The notes: generated by a model not told the origin, from the letters alone. Shown: positions 12,047-23,831, counted from the stretch's first letter. The stretch is 64,000 nt of DNA from Macrolepiota albuminosa (GCA_027475525.1 JAMWFC010000089.1:310001-374000); one strand, 5' to 3'. A program made the numbers and translations.

Positions 12047-12511
12047 TTGCAGCGCCCTATATTGAAGCAGGCAGATAAGGAGTGCCTGGTCTCATATGTG
12101 GAGGTGAATGGCCACAAAGCTTGGACGTTATGGGATTCCAGGAGTACTACTTCTGGTATAACGCCTCAGTTTGCTCACGTGTACAGAATTTCTATACAGG
12201 AGTTAGATACGCCATTGGCATTGCAATTGGGCATGGTAGGAAGCCACACTATGGTGCAGTATGGGATGAATGTAACTGTCCAGACACCGGGCTCACATAG
12301 CTGGGAATACATGGATGTAGCAAACTTTGATCGCTATGATATGATACTAGGAACACCATTCATGCAGCGTAACAAAGTCATGCTAGACTTTGAGCACTGT
12401 CAGGTGCTAGTAAATGGGAAAGTAATCCCAGCTGAACAGGCTACCACAGACAACACTGATAATTGCCTGCAATGTCACCGCACTATGGAGAAGCGCAAGG
12501 ACTCCCCATGA
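12047..12511 (+). pseudogene. Element A aspartic protease domain
   Basis: A retropepsin-like fold is readable: AWTLWDSRSTTSG where active enzymes have DSG/DTG, then YDMILGTPFMQRNKVMLDF, the usual (I/V)LG..F/W block. The Gly after the catalytic Asp-Ser is replaced by Arg, so processing activity is unlikely. The frame is shared with the zinc knuckle and RT and ends at a TGA at 12509-12511. Between 12512 and 12874 the same frame continues (acidic linker) through several more stops, mostly TGA. Confidence 0.8.
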
Positions 12512-12874
12512 CTTGGTCGGTGCAAAGTGCCAACAGTGGAGGAGGTGGATGAGGAAGTACAGGCTATGCCTGGGCTGAGCTCAGACCACAATGTGGTGAT
12601 GATGAGCGAGGAGGAATATCAAGCCTACAAGACGAGAGACGAGTGAATACTTGCTCATGATGTTCAAGGCACGAAGCCTCCAGATAGACGGCAGCAAAAG
12701 GCAAAGAAGCCTGAGGACTCAGTAGATGTATGTCTGCCTACGTCCTCCTGAGTCAAGTTAGATGACTTGAGGGACAGCAATCAAGAGGCAAAAGCCTCAT
12801 ACTGTGAGGACACACAGTCCTTATGGGAGCGACCAGCTCCCCTTTCTGAGTATGACTGGGCATATGATCCTTGA

Positions 12875-14749
12875 ATGCCACAGGAATGGAACGAACTGGT
12901 GGCAGCCACATGTGCACGAAACGTGCACCAGCAATGGACGACCATCACACCAGCATATCACCAGCCAGCTTCAGACAAAGTGTCCGTAGCGTATTCACTC
13001 ATATGCGAAGGAACAAGCCTCATGGCTCGTAAGGCAGCAGTAGTGGATCCACTGCTGAAACTGTATATACCTGATGACAGTGTTAATTGGGTGCTCACAA
13101 TTTGCAAGCAATATGCACCGCAGCCTTGGCCACCATCAGAAATGGTGGAAGTACTTCCCCCGGTGCGTCTAAAGGGGAAACAGAAGGTGACAAGCCTTCG
13201 TGAGGAAGAGATACCTCGGTTGCATCAGCAATGGCAAGAGGAATTTGCTGATATGGTCAATGGGACCAAAGAAGAGCTCCCACCTTGGCAGGAAGTGAAC
13301 CATGAGATTAATCTCATAGACGAGAGCAAGCAATACAAGTATCACTTGCTGTGCTGCCCATGCGCACTCCAGGAGCAATTACGTGATAAAACTAATTGCT
13401 ATTTGAATGCTCAGTGGTGGTCACCATGCACCACTGCTCAGGCTGCACCATTACTGTGCATCCCGAAGAAGAAGGGAACCCTTCAAACAGCTCTTGATGT
13501 GCGTCAGCGCAATGACAATACCATAAAGGATGTAACGTCTTTACCAGATCAGGAGGTGATCTGGGAAGACGTGGCTCGGGTGAAGTATCACTTGAAGATC
13601 GACCTTACTGACATCTACGAGCAGGTGCGCATCCACACCAAAGACGTACCCAAGACTGTATTTGCATCGATCATGGGCACGTTCACAAGCAACATAATGC
13701 AGATTGGAGACTGTAATGCCTCTGCAACCTTTCAGAGGCTCACGACCTCTATTTTTCGAGACGTGATAGGACGTTTTATGCACGTCTACTTAGATGATAT
13801 ATTCATCTACTCAGATTCCATGGAGGAGCATGAGCAGCACCTCAGAGTCATGTTCAAACGACTACGCAAGTACAAGTTGTACTTGAAGTGGAAGAAGTGT
13901 GAGCTTTACGCTCAAAGTATAGACTGCCTAGGGCATGTCATAGATGAGCGGGGTATCCACCCTGATCAGGACAAGCTTGATCGCATTTGGGAGTGGCGCA
14001 CGCCGTGAAACTACAATGACATCCAACAATTTGTTGGCCTTGTCAACTACATATCGAGCTTTTTGCCCGATGTCACTGCTTATACTGGGCCACTTATGGC
14101 CATGATGCAGAATGGGTCACCATTCAATTGGAGGCCGCTGCACCAGCGGTGCTTTGAGATGGTCAAACAGATTTGTACAAAGACTCCGGTTATTCAACCA
14201 ATTGACCCTAGATGGGATGAGCCTATATGGCTCATTTGCAACACGTCTAAGACAGGCGTCGGTGCCATGTATAGCCAGGGGAGTAGCTGGCAGATGTGCT
14301 GCCCAGCAGGGTTTATGTCAAAAAAGTTCACGACTGCCCAGGAAAACTATGCTGTGCACGAGCTCAAGATCCTCACTATACTCGAGGCCCTCCTCAAGTG
14401 GGAGGATAAGCTGATGGGATACCCTATCCATATCATAACCGATCACAAAGCACTTGAGTTCTTCAAAACTCAGTTGAACTTGTTGCCGCATCAGCGATGT
14501 TGGGTTGACTACATGTCGAGATACCAGTTTGACATCACTTATGTTAAAGGTGAACTCAATAAAGTGGCAGACTGCTTGTCTTGCTACTTTGAGAGTGATG
14601 TAGTCAGAGAGGCTCATGAGCCTCACGAGTATGTGCAGGCAGACTGCCGCATAGACCCAGACAGGGAGGATTTACCTCTCCACTGGTACCAGGAAATTAG
14701 GGAGCATGTCCTGGATGTACATGCAATGCGCGACGATGAACAGAGGTGA
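12875..14749 (+). pseudogene. Element A reverse transcriptase and RNase H
   Basis: RT motifs occur in order: PLLCIPKKKGTLQTALDVR, KIDLTDIYEQVRI (first catalytic Asp), the ASATFQRL block, and HVYLDDIFIYS with both catalytic Asps intact, then CLGHVID and QQFVGLVNYI. RNase H follows: LICNTSKTGVGAM, AQENYAVHELKIL and IITDHKALEFF, with active-site Asp and Glu positions recognisable. The unit is broken by TGA at 14006-14008 and closes at TGA 14747-14749. Each TGA sits where CGA (Arg) would fit, pointing to CpG decay. Confidence 0.9.
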
Positions 14750-14818
14750 AGTACTCACCTCAGGGAGCAGCGTGAAGAGTGGGACGTAGCTGCCCAACTG
14801 CTCAAGGAGCATGAAGTC

Positions 14819-15925
14819 ATGGGTCCAGAGGCACCTGGGGAACATGAGTGTCCCGATAGACCCATCACTCTGGCTGAGATGCTTGAAGGCGAATCGCCTT
14901 CATCCCAGCCCCCTAGCCTGGGCAACAACGACTTCTGCATAGAAGTGGTGCAGGCATATGGTCATGATTCTCTCTTCACTGAGATAATCACCAATCCCGA
15001 CGACCATCCTCAGTTCAGGCAGGGGCCTGGCAGACTGATCACAATGGAAAACCGTCAAGGAGTGGCAGTGGTTTGCCTTCCCCATACACGAACTATTGTT
15101 ATGCGAGTATTGGACCAGGCCCATACACTGGTGGGGCACTTCAGTGCTGCACAAACGTTGGGATACATCTGTAGATGGTACTGGTGGCCACGGATGGCCC
15201 AAGAGGTTACCAAGTTCTGCACATCATGCGCAGCATGTCAGAGGGCAAAGTTGCCTCCTGGAGCCCCTGCTGAGAAGTTACACCAGCTACCCGTGCCGGT
15301 AAAACCTTGGGACTCCATTGGAATGGACTTTGTAGGTCCCTTTCCTGAGTCTAGAGGGTTCAATTACCTCTGGGTGGTGATATGCCACATGACGAGCATA
15401 GTGCACCTGATCTTGGTGCACACTACGTTGACAACTAAGGAGCTGTCGTGGATCTACCTCAGGGAGATCATTAGGCTGCATGGGCTGCCTAGTACTATTG
15501 TGAGCAACCGTGACTCAAAGTTCACATCTCAATGGTGGAGGGAACTCCACAAGCTGTTAGGAGCTAGGCTCCTTATATTGACGTCCTTCCATCCTCAAAC
15601 AGATGGGCAGACTGAGCAGGCCAACTGCAGTATCGGCCAGATCTTGAGAGCAGTTGTTCGCCCTGATCAACAAGACTGGGTGGACTGGTGTCCACTCACT
15701 GAGTTTGCGATTAACATGAGTATCTCGGAGACGACAGGGTATGCACCCTTTGAGCTCAATGAAGGGTACTTGCCCTCCATGCTGCATGAAATTCATGCGG
15801 ATGTGGTGGCCCACCGAGAAGTGGTCGAGTTCACCAGGCAAGCCCTGGAGAATATTGTGGCGGTGCATGATGCCATCATCGAGACACAAGTCTTTCAGGC
15901 AAAAAATGCCAATCACCGTAGGTGA
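14819..15925 (+). pseudogene. Element A integrase
   Basis: A HHCC zinc-binding region (H..H, then CTSCAAC) precedes a DDE core: IGMDFVGPFPES (first Asp), IVSNRDSKFTSQWW (second Asp) and HPQTDGQTEQAN (Glu). All three catalytic residues are retained. The frame closes at a TGA (15923-15925) immediately before the chromodomain section, which continues in the same frame. It would insert element cDNA, targeted by the chromodomain. Confidence 0.92.
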
Positions 15926-16414
15926 ATGGACCTGCCAATATCAGTAGGAGCGTTGGTCTATCTGTCAACACATAACCTGAAACTTCCAAAGGGACAGGCT
16001 AGCAAACTCTGCCCAAAATGGGTAGGCCTGTACTACATGCTAGATGCAGAGTCAAGTACTTCCAACTATGTGTTGGAGCTGCCTCAGGCATTACAGGAAC
16101 GACACATCGTTCCAAAGTTCCACGTGTCGCTGTTGCGACCATACAGCGCATCCGATCACACGCTATTCTCTAACAGGGTGACCCCAGGCCCCTATGACTT
16201 TGGAGCACGAGATGATGATGAGTGGTTTGTCGAGTGCATTATAGGGCACCGGTGGACTGAGTGGAATACACTCGAGTTTGAGGTACGGTGGTCCCTCAGT
16301 GACACAACATGGGAGCCATACTCTCATTGCTCCAAGTTGGTGGCACTTGACAGTTATTTGGAGTTGAAGGGCGTTAAGCACCCACATCAGTTAGGTAAGT
16401 GCACCGGCGCTTAA
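15926..16414 (+). pseudogene. Element A integrase C-terminus with chromodomain
   Basis: The GPY/F-like module (KWVGLYYMLDAE, then HIVPKFHVSLLRPY) leads to a chromodomain: EWFVECIIGHRW, LEFEVRWSL and TTWEPYSHC, ending with a LELKGV helix. The aromatic and Trp positions typical of chromoviral chromodomains are present. In this class the domain tethers integration to heterochromatin marks, which fits the dense repeat neighbourhood. Separated from integrase only by a TGA. Confidence 0.92.
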
Positions 16415-16518
16415 TTTGATTGGCAGTGCTGATTGTGGCTTGGCTGAGTTGGTCAGCAACTGTGGCTGAGACACGTCTAAAAATTCGAAATTTTTTTTTT
16501 CCCTTTCTTCCCTCAACC

Positions 16519-18094
16519 ATGGACAACATGCCCATGGACCAGAGTGAGCAGCAGCAGCAGCAGGAACGTTTGAGCTTGTGCCGTCGGTCTTACTGTTGGC
16601 TAGAGGGGGGGGCAGATGGCTCCCCCACTGACCCAAAATGCACCCCAGTGGGGACAATTGCAACAGGCTGTGAGCTTCCCACAGCAGCAGCAACAACCAG
16701 CAGCAGGCTACCCACCGCAGCAGCTGGTGATCAGTGGCTATCCGCCACACCAACTCATGCAGGGCAACTTTATGCCCCAAAACACACCTGTGGGCAGCTA
16801 TCAGCCTCAACAACCAGTAGCGGGTGCTTATGCACCACATCACGCTGAGGGCCAATCCCAGCAACATCAGTATGGGGGGCTTGTCAGCCCCCAAGCAACA
16901 TCAGGATGGAGGCAGCTTGCCTCTGTACTGGCAACGGGGCTACTGGGGGCACATTTTTTTTCCCAGTTTACTGTCCCGGCACACTACTCTGGCATGGGTG
17001 GCATGCCCGTAATGATGCTGTACCTCCTGGCTTGGATGGGGGCTTGGGGCGCAATGTCCCAAGATGATGCCTTGTACAAGGTGCTAGCCAAAGGAGGCAA
17101 GTTGGCTTCCCTGTCGACCACAGTACCAGTCGACAATCTAGAGGGATGCCAAGCATCCCTCAAGCAGGCCCCTGCAGCCATTGAGAGCACAAAGACTCTC
17201 AATACAGAACTAAGCATCAGTTCATCGGCCAATGCGCCGACGGAAAGCCTGGCCAGGCTCTCCTTGTTACAGCGGCTGGAGATGCTGCACCAACCCGAGC
17301 CCAGCTCAGAAGAAGAGTCGCGTCCTCGATGCAACAAAGGAAAAGCATGGGTGGTCGAGCCCAGTCTCAACCAGGACTTAGTCCTGGCTACTCTCCTCCA
17401 ACGCCTGGGGGACAACAGGTACAATGTACCTGCAGAGTCGTCATTCCTCCATGATGCAGAGGCAGTCATCCTCATCAGCCAGATGATGAACAACATGGAT
17501 CACATGCATGCTCAGCGCAAACCTGATCTCCTTGCCATTTTGGCCACTCGTAAGTGGCAGACTACACCCCTGAGTCAGGACACTGACTCCAGCAAAAGGG
17601 TGCATTGGCAAGGAGTGGAGGACATGCCCTCTTGCTCAACTCAGTTGAGCATTGTCATCTCCAGCCAGAAGGCCAGTCTAGGGCAGGACATCCTTCCCTA
17701 TGAAGATGCCCCTGCTCCAGCTGCCCCCCGGCTCATCCAGCGCCTTGCTAGTGGCACATCAGAGGTTGCATCTTCATGACCATTATCTGTGGTATCCACC
17801 ATGCACTCTGGGGAGCAGAGTTCCTGGGGCGGCAGCACACGCCCCACTGAGGCTAAGGCCTTGCAACCCCGAAAGGATTGTCGGGGTAAGCAACTGGAAG
17901 GGCACACATACATCAATGTGCACTTCCCCAAAGATGCCCCAAAAGGGGCCCCAGAGGCTAACATCCCCTTCTTACCTGCAATACTGGTAGAGGGCCTACC
18001 AGCCCAACTCCTGCGGTGTGTGTGGGCAATGGATCCACGTTCTGACATGTCTGTGCTGGAGAGGCTGCCATCCCTGCCTGTCAGGTTCCGCTGA
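16519..18094 (+). pseudogene. Element A accessory ORF A (Q/P-rich, unknown)
   Basis: This starts MDNMPMDQSEQQQQQER 105 bp after the chromodomain stop. A one-base shift in a G-run near 16603-16610 moves the reading into the frame of 16616-18094, and one TGA at 17777-17779 interrupts it. The N-terminal 120 residues are low complexity, rich in Gln, Pro, Gly and Tyr (YPPQQ and YQPQQP repeats), and resemble prion-like or condensate-forming tails. The central part has a helical stretch around SLLQRLEMLHQPEPSSEEESR, then NQDLVLATLLQRLGDNRYN. No domain is recognised. It is the same strand as gag-pol and inside the LTRs, so it is element cargo, not host sequence. Confidence 0.6.
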
Positions 18095-18123
18095 GTCGGG
18101 GGCTTTCTGGGAAAGCAATGCCC

Positions 18124-18778
18124 TTACAATGCGGACTTGATCTACGGATACTCGGGTGTCTGGAACTCCGGGGCTAGGACTCCGGGGTTCAAGATGTGGG
18201 CAGGGGTAATCCCAGGAGAGGGGACTCAGTCCAGGGGTTTTGGGTTGTGAGTAGCTGGGGGATTGGGTAGGGGTCGAGTCGTGAACTGGAGGTTCTAAGA
18301 CGAGACCAAGTTAGCAAGTTAAAGTCGCGAAGTATGTACCAAACTTAGAGCACGCAGTTATTCAAGCATGTTAGTCAAAAGCGTGCCAGTCAGTGCATAC
18401 CAATCAAGCAAAGGGCACGCAACAATCAAAGTTATCCAAGTTAATATCAAGACTAGCGAATACAACAGGGAACTACACTATAAGTACTATGGGACCGGGT
18501 CTCAGGGTTTAAGGGTGTCTGGGATGGGTTCCAGGAGTCATTGAGTAGCAGGCAGGGACTGTATACTTGGATTGCGTGTGTGGGGTGCACGATCAATTGG
18601 CGTGGAGGAAGCTGTGATGTGTGATGCGTGATGGCCAGAAGCAAGTCACGTGATCCAATCGTTGATCGGGGCTGGTGGCAGCTGATGGCGGGGCGTGTCC
18701 TGTGGGGTTGGAGAGAGGGTCCCGGATGGTGTTCTGGGGGTGTCCCAGGGCAGGTCCGGAGGGGAGGGGTCATGACAC
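18124..18778 (-). mobile_element. Solo LTR (655 bp) inserted in element A
   Basis: The segment is flanked by TGCCC at 18119-18123 and 18779-18783. Its ends (TTACAATGCGG...GGTCATGACAC) look like a reversed LTR starting TGTCATGAC. It is GC-richer and CpG-richer than element A and has no ORF. It lies exactly at the start codon of accessory ORF B: the ATGCCC on the left continues as CCC TCC GAT on the right. Orientation is tentative. Confidence 0.65.
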
Positions 18779-20410
18779 TGCCCTCCGATGATGAATGGTA
18801 TGAGGAGCCTGAAGCCCAAATGGAATCTCCTGTGCTGCATGAGACGGCAGCACAATGCATGGCACGCAAATGGCGCAACAGCAATTGACAGGCCAAGATG
18901 GACCGTTGGGCACAAAATAGTGCCAAACAAGGAGCTGCCCTCCTTGAGGACAAAACCGGGTGCATCCCTAATGTGCTTGATGTGGTGATTTATTGTGATC
19001 ACACTATTGAGCGCCAAAACTCATTCTTTGGCATGGGGTTATCCCCCCAGTTCTATTGGTTGCCAGTGACCAATACTATTTTCATTGGGCAAGAAGCCCG
19101 TGCAGCCAGGGCCTTTGAGGCCAACAAAGAGGGCAATGCCACGCATATGCCCCACAATAGTAAGGTGTTGGGTTCCCCTGCAGTCTTCAAGAGCTTCACA
19201 GGCTCTATTCACTGGTGAACAACTAGTTTATGCCGATTCGTTAGCGTCAGTTGGGCTACCTCCTGCTCAATGAATTCAAACAGATGACTATGAATTGTCA
19301 CTCCACAGCCCAAGACAGAACAATGTCTCAACTACTTGATGAGATTCTGTACAAGACTATTGCGGTACCCTTTGCAAGTTCGGAGAAGTGGGAGAAAGTC
19401 CTGCAAATAATTGCCCCTTCACGGATCTATCGCTGCAAGGAAAGTGGGAGACTGGCCTTCATTGGCCTGACTCCCCCTGACCCAAAGCAGCCTTTTGCTT
19501 TGGACTATCTGGGCTCCTATGCCCTTCTCTATGGGCGTCCTGAGACGCCCAATGTGTGGACCGGTCTGGCCATGGACCGTGCCATGCGTATTCACTGGTG
19601 CAGCCTCTTTGGGTTTACGCTCATATGCGCTATCAGTGCAAGCCGCCCCTCCAAGTCCACGGTGTACAAATACCTGGCTTATGTCTTTGCAGGGCCAGGC
19701 CTCATGAAGCGGCCATGGGGCAATCCTTTGTGCCCCTCTCTACTGAGGACCCAAACTTTGAGGCTCGGGCAGTAGACATTCCAGAAACTTCAGCTTCCGT
19801 CTTTACCACTTCGGATGCTTTATGTGTCCTTCTTTACAATCAAATCCCAGTCAGCTGGGCTGACCATGTGTACATCTATGAGGACATCTACTTGGCCCAC
19901 ATCTTCTTCAGTGACAGCCGGCTATACAATGAGGCGGCTGCCATCGACGATGAGAGGCTGCAACACTTCAATCACTATGGGACCCCTCAGTCTCTTGCTT
20001 AGTGGGATGGGTGGCATGAGGCTACCATTGGTGACCACCAACGACTGATGCTCCAGCAGCAGGAGAGTCGTCATGCATTCGACAACGTGTTCACCAAGGG
20101 GATGTATCTCCTCATCAGGCAAGACATACACACCTGAGAGATCTGGACGCGCCAGTACCCATCCAACACTGGGGATATTCCTGATCTCCACCCTCCTACT
20201 CCGGAGCCGACTCTCGACCCCACGATTACACTGTCCCCACTACAGGACTTTGATGACTCCCTGCCTCTCACAGGGCCATCAGGCACCACTCACAAGCCTG
20301 CACCTGAGGATGACCTCCTCGATTACGATATGGACGATGCAACTGCCGATCCATTCTGGGAGCCTGGGGACTCTCCAATTGCCCCCATTCCTGACTTACT
20401 GATGGCCTGA
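18779..20410 (+). pseudogene. Element A accessory ORF B (unknown function)
   Basis: Coding potential resumes right of the solo LTR with PSDDEWYEEPEAQM, a TGA at 18886-18888, then continuous reading to about 19218. Two frameshifts (near 19220-19260 and 19690-19730) lead to a clean stretch with DYLGSYALLYGRPETPNVW and DRAMRIHWCSLFGFTLI, then VFTTSDALCVLLYNQIPV. A last part in one frame (TAG at 20000-20002, TGA near 20135) ends LLDYDMDDATADPF...LLMA with stop at 20408-20410. The tail is acidic. No known domain is recognised. It ends about 45 bp before the 3' LTR, separated by a G-rich polypurine-like tract. Confidence 0.55.
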
Positions 20411-20455
20411 CCGTTGGAGTGTTTTGAAACCATACTTTGGTCTAATTGAGGGGTG

Positions 20456-20686
20456 TGTAGCGTAGTCTGCTATGTGGCAGTGGCCACATATTTACTTACT
20501 TACTTACTAGATACTTAGCATATAATATTATATTTATTATAATATTATTTACATAATTATAAATACCTACAACCTGCTGCTTAATAAGCAGCTTAATTTT
20601 GTATTACATTACATAGTCAATAGACTGGACTGGTCTGATTCTGTGCAGTGTGATCCTAAGCTCACAAACTTCATAACTTCATTACA
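20456..20686 (+). repeat. Element A 3' LTR (231 bp)
   Basis: It starts TGTAGCG, ends TTACA and is followed by the target duplication AAGTA (20687-20691). A purine-rich GAGGGGTG run directly before it is the likely polypurine tract. Confidence 0.93.
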
Positions 20687-20691
20687 AAGTA

Positions 20692-22056
20692 TCAGTAGTA
20701 AAGTAAAATAAACTAGGACATACCCTCAGTTCACCAGAAAGAACTAAGGGGATATCTATATATAGAAGGTATTCTATAGGACCATCCAGATAACTGTGGC
20801 TGAAGTGCTATACAGTCACAATTGGAGACAATTGAGTTTTACAGAGAAAGAAACAAAAAAGGAAAGTGAGGTGAGATAGCTGAATGCTGCCACCACAGCT
20901 GAGAGTCATCCTGTAACAAGTGTGAGTCAATGCATAAGTGTGTGAGGAATTGCTTACCTGTAAGTGCAGTGTGAGTTGACAGAGTCATCCTTAGCCATGC
21001 TTGCTGGTATATATGTAAATGAAACAATGAAAGATTATACAGTGAATGTGATATGTGAAGGGAGAATGTGATGTTGAAAGAAATAATGAGACAAAGGTGG
21101 CAATTTAATCTGTACCCAAATTAACCTCAGGCAACCCCTCCACTCTTTACTTGCCTGATCCATCATTGTCTTGTTCAATTGTTGTCTCTCATGTACATGT
21201 AGTGTATTCAACTAATGCAATGACTTATCACTATGAACACCATAGACAGTTCTCAATGGACAACCTCTATAGGCTGGAATATTGCAGTGTGACCTGCTTC
21301 CATAAGGTACTCTGTGGTGGTGATTAGAGTAGGTACTTGGGTGGAGGACTGTAAGGTGAGGCTGCCAAGTAGATGTCACATCACACTTAAAGTCATCACG
21401 ATAAAACTGGTATGTGTCCTAGATTGCTAAAAGCTGGTTACTCTAGTACATCAAGGGCTTATATATATGTTTTCAGAGAGGCTTAGATAAGAAGGTATGT
21501 CAAACTTGGAAATAGGGTAGTGGTGTGACTGGGATAAAGGAGAGGACGTCACGGGATCCCATACTCCTGCTGCAGTATTTATTAGCATAAGGCCACTCAA
21601 GGATGTTGGCGCTACACCACGTGTCCCCCATGCAATGACATTTTATTTGATGATCAAACAACGACAGAATATATATATACTAGATAGATGACAGGGATAA
21701 CCCATACATGAAATGCAAAGGCGGCAACGCAGACGTCAAGAGGTAAGGTTCTAGTTCTGTGTAAGGCCATACATTGAGCTCCACCTGGATTGTGAACCAG
21801 GTGCCCATGGGTGCTATAGGGTATCCATGGTGCTGTTCTTTTTGTAGATGGACCACACTACAGTTGTGGACAGTTAAACATGACAACTTTGACATCTCAA
21901 TAAGGACAATTATCTGGGTCAAACCAACTCCAGGTCTGAGCTCAGGATCTCGAAATACGTTGAAAAACAACCCTCTGAAGTTTTTTACATGACGTTTTTA
22001 GGTGGCCAAATTTTTGAGGATAATTTATTGAATAGGGACTACTACTTTTGGTAATT
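20692..22056. other. Gene-free stretch
   Basis: Intermediate-AT sequence; short ORFs here have no recognisable protein pattern. It starts with the 22-bp motif also found left of element A (20724-20745). Confidence 0.5.
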
Positions 22057-22650
22057 CTAGTTCAATACTGCTTCAATCGACATCATTGCACTCTGAGAAA
22101 CTTGACTGTTGGTTGTGAATAGCCCATGCTGCAGCCTTGCCACTAAGACCCCTGCGATAAGCATTCATGAATCGCCAAGAATGGTTAATAAAGCAACGAA
22201 TCACTTCTGCCAGGCAGCTGTCAAGATATTTACAAGCCAATTCCTTTGCCTCTGCAAACCCACTTTTTACATGCTTAATCCTTATTACATCAACTTGATA
22301 CTCACCTCATTTGTTGTTCATCTTCTTTACTGTGTACAAGGACCAATCTGGGTCTTGAAGATCTTCACTGTGTGCCATTGCCAAATCAACCATTTTCCTG
22401 CCAAGATCTTCGTCATCTCAGCATGCATCATCACTTCCAATCACAATGTTGTCTTCCTCCTATATGAATCTGCTCTGTTCTCCTCATCTGAGTTGAGTGG
22501 CTCCCATTCTGATGCAGCCTGATCAACAGATGTTTCAGTGGCACAGCTAACTTCGTTGTGCTTTGAGACAGAATTTGGGTTAGCTAGATTGTTATGAAGC
22601 CCAGTGGTGTTGCGACGGTATTTTGCAGGATGTCTTGGTGCCAATTTGCA
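22057..22650 (-). pseudogene. Decayed transposon-associated ORF
   Basis: Minus-strand reading begins near 22644 (MAPRHPAKYRRN), runs through an acidic Ser-rich part, and later gives CFINHSWRFMNAYRRGLSGK and AAWAIHNQQ. One base shift near 22110 leads to QVSQSAMMSIEAVLN and a stop at 22057-22059. A Trp-Arg-Phe-Met-x-Ala-Tyr block followed by GK-AA-WA and ending in AMMSIEAVLN is familiar from repeated basidiomycete transposon ORFs, though I cannot name the superfamily. Stops and shifts mark it as dead. Confidence 0.5.
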
Positions 22651-23831
22651 GCTGAAGTGGGGGAGGATCTGTTTTTTTTTGTTGATTTTTAATATATTTT
22701 TAAGTTTGATTTCAGACTTATAATCAAGAATTTTTTATTGGATTTATAGTTTGACGTAAACACGGGTTCTGAGGGTAAGGAGCGTTTTCGGAGGCCTCTG
22801 CATGGTCAACACTTTACGGATCGCTGAGTTTAGGGCCATTTCCGACTCAGTGCCAGTGTTTGGCAGATGCTGGGTAGGGAACAGTAGGGTCCAGGGTTTC
22901 ATTCATCAGCCAGTTCACATGCAATGGTCTTGCATTGTCCTCCATGCAACAATTTTGCAATTTCTTTTTCATGCAACGGTCTTGCATTCATACCACTACC
23001 ATCGCCTCACAGGTGAGCGCAAGTTGCTCGTACCTCACAGTTCAGTAATTTGACACTCTTCGCAGAGCAGTGATAGCCTCCGTTGTCTGGTTTTTGATTC
23101 TATTTGCATCACTGTTCCAAGAAGTAGGTCTATATTCAGTTGCCAGTCGATGAGTCTCTATCTCATCGTGCACCGCAGTTTAAAACGAATACGCTTTCAG
23201 AATTATCTTCTGAATAGAAAGTTCGTTCACAGTAAGCCTATGGCTAGTACAGTTGACTATGAGCTTATGCATACGCTTTCAATACTAGATTTTCTATTCC
23301 CTAGTCATACTTTTCTTGCGCACCCTCCCACCTCTCCCTTGTTATCCTTTTCTTGGCTCTGTTTTTTGACGAATCTTCTTTCTTGTTCTCATTATTCTAG
23401 TACATAGTGTACATACAAAGTGCTTAGCCATAGCTATGTCGCCACTTCAAGAAATCTTTGGCGGCCGATTTCCGCTAAACTGTTTTCCAAATCGTGTGGT
23501 GCGACGAACTGCAGAGGCCACGCAACAAACGCTGTCGATTGGCATATTTTATATATTTTTCTCAATTTTTTTAGCGAGTTGGCCAAATTTTTGAGTTAAA
23601 ATTCATAAAATTTAAAAAATACAAAAAAGTGCTCGTAGAAATCGAAGGAGAATGTCTAAAGGAGTGTATTCTGACTATTTTCTGGGGCCGCAACTGATTG
23701 TAGGAGGCTACCTAATTGGGTCAAAAAAGTTGGTCGTGTTTTGCTGTCCACAACTGTACATCCAAGCCACTACAACACAAAGATCCCCGAGTCAGGCTGT
23801 GTGAGACCAAACCACTTCAGTCAAACTCACC
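22651..23831. other. Gene-free stretch upstream of the Crinkler gene
   Basis: No protein-coding pattern was found. AT-rich tracts occur around 22680-22760 and 23540-23620. The last 200 bp before 23832 presumably hold the promoter of the next gene; I see no convincing TATA box. Confidence 0.5.

Larger units (their letters stand above)
7926..20686 (+). mobile_element. Element A: 12.8-kb chromodomain Ty3/gypsy element
   Basis: LTRs at 7926-8159 and 20456-20686 are flanked by the 5-bp target duplication AAGTA (7921-7925 and 20687-20691). Internal order is gag, zinc knuckle, protease, RT, RNase H, integrase, chromodomain, then two extra ORFs, all on the plus strand. The pol block from 11570 to 16414 is in one frame, interrupted mainly by TGA stops. 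This is roughly twice the size of ordinary fungal chromoviruses. The excess comes from about 0.9 kb of foreign-looking sequence in gag (about 10624-11540), 4 kb behind pol, and a 655-bp solo LTR inserted within that 4 kb. It is inactive. Confidence 0.93.

Noticed and set aside
16519..20410. Accessory ORFs of element A as an envelope gene
   Set aside because: No signal peptide, no clear membrane anchor and no cysteine pattern typical of envelope proteins.
21680..21970. 96-aa minus-strand ORF
   Set aside because: No family resemblance and isolated in repeat-derived sequence.
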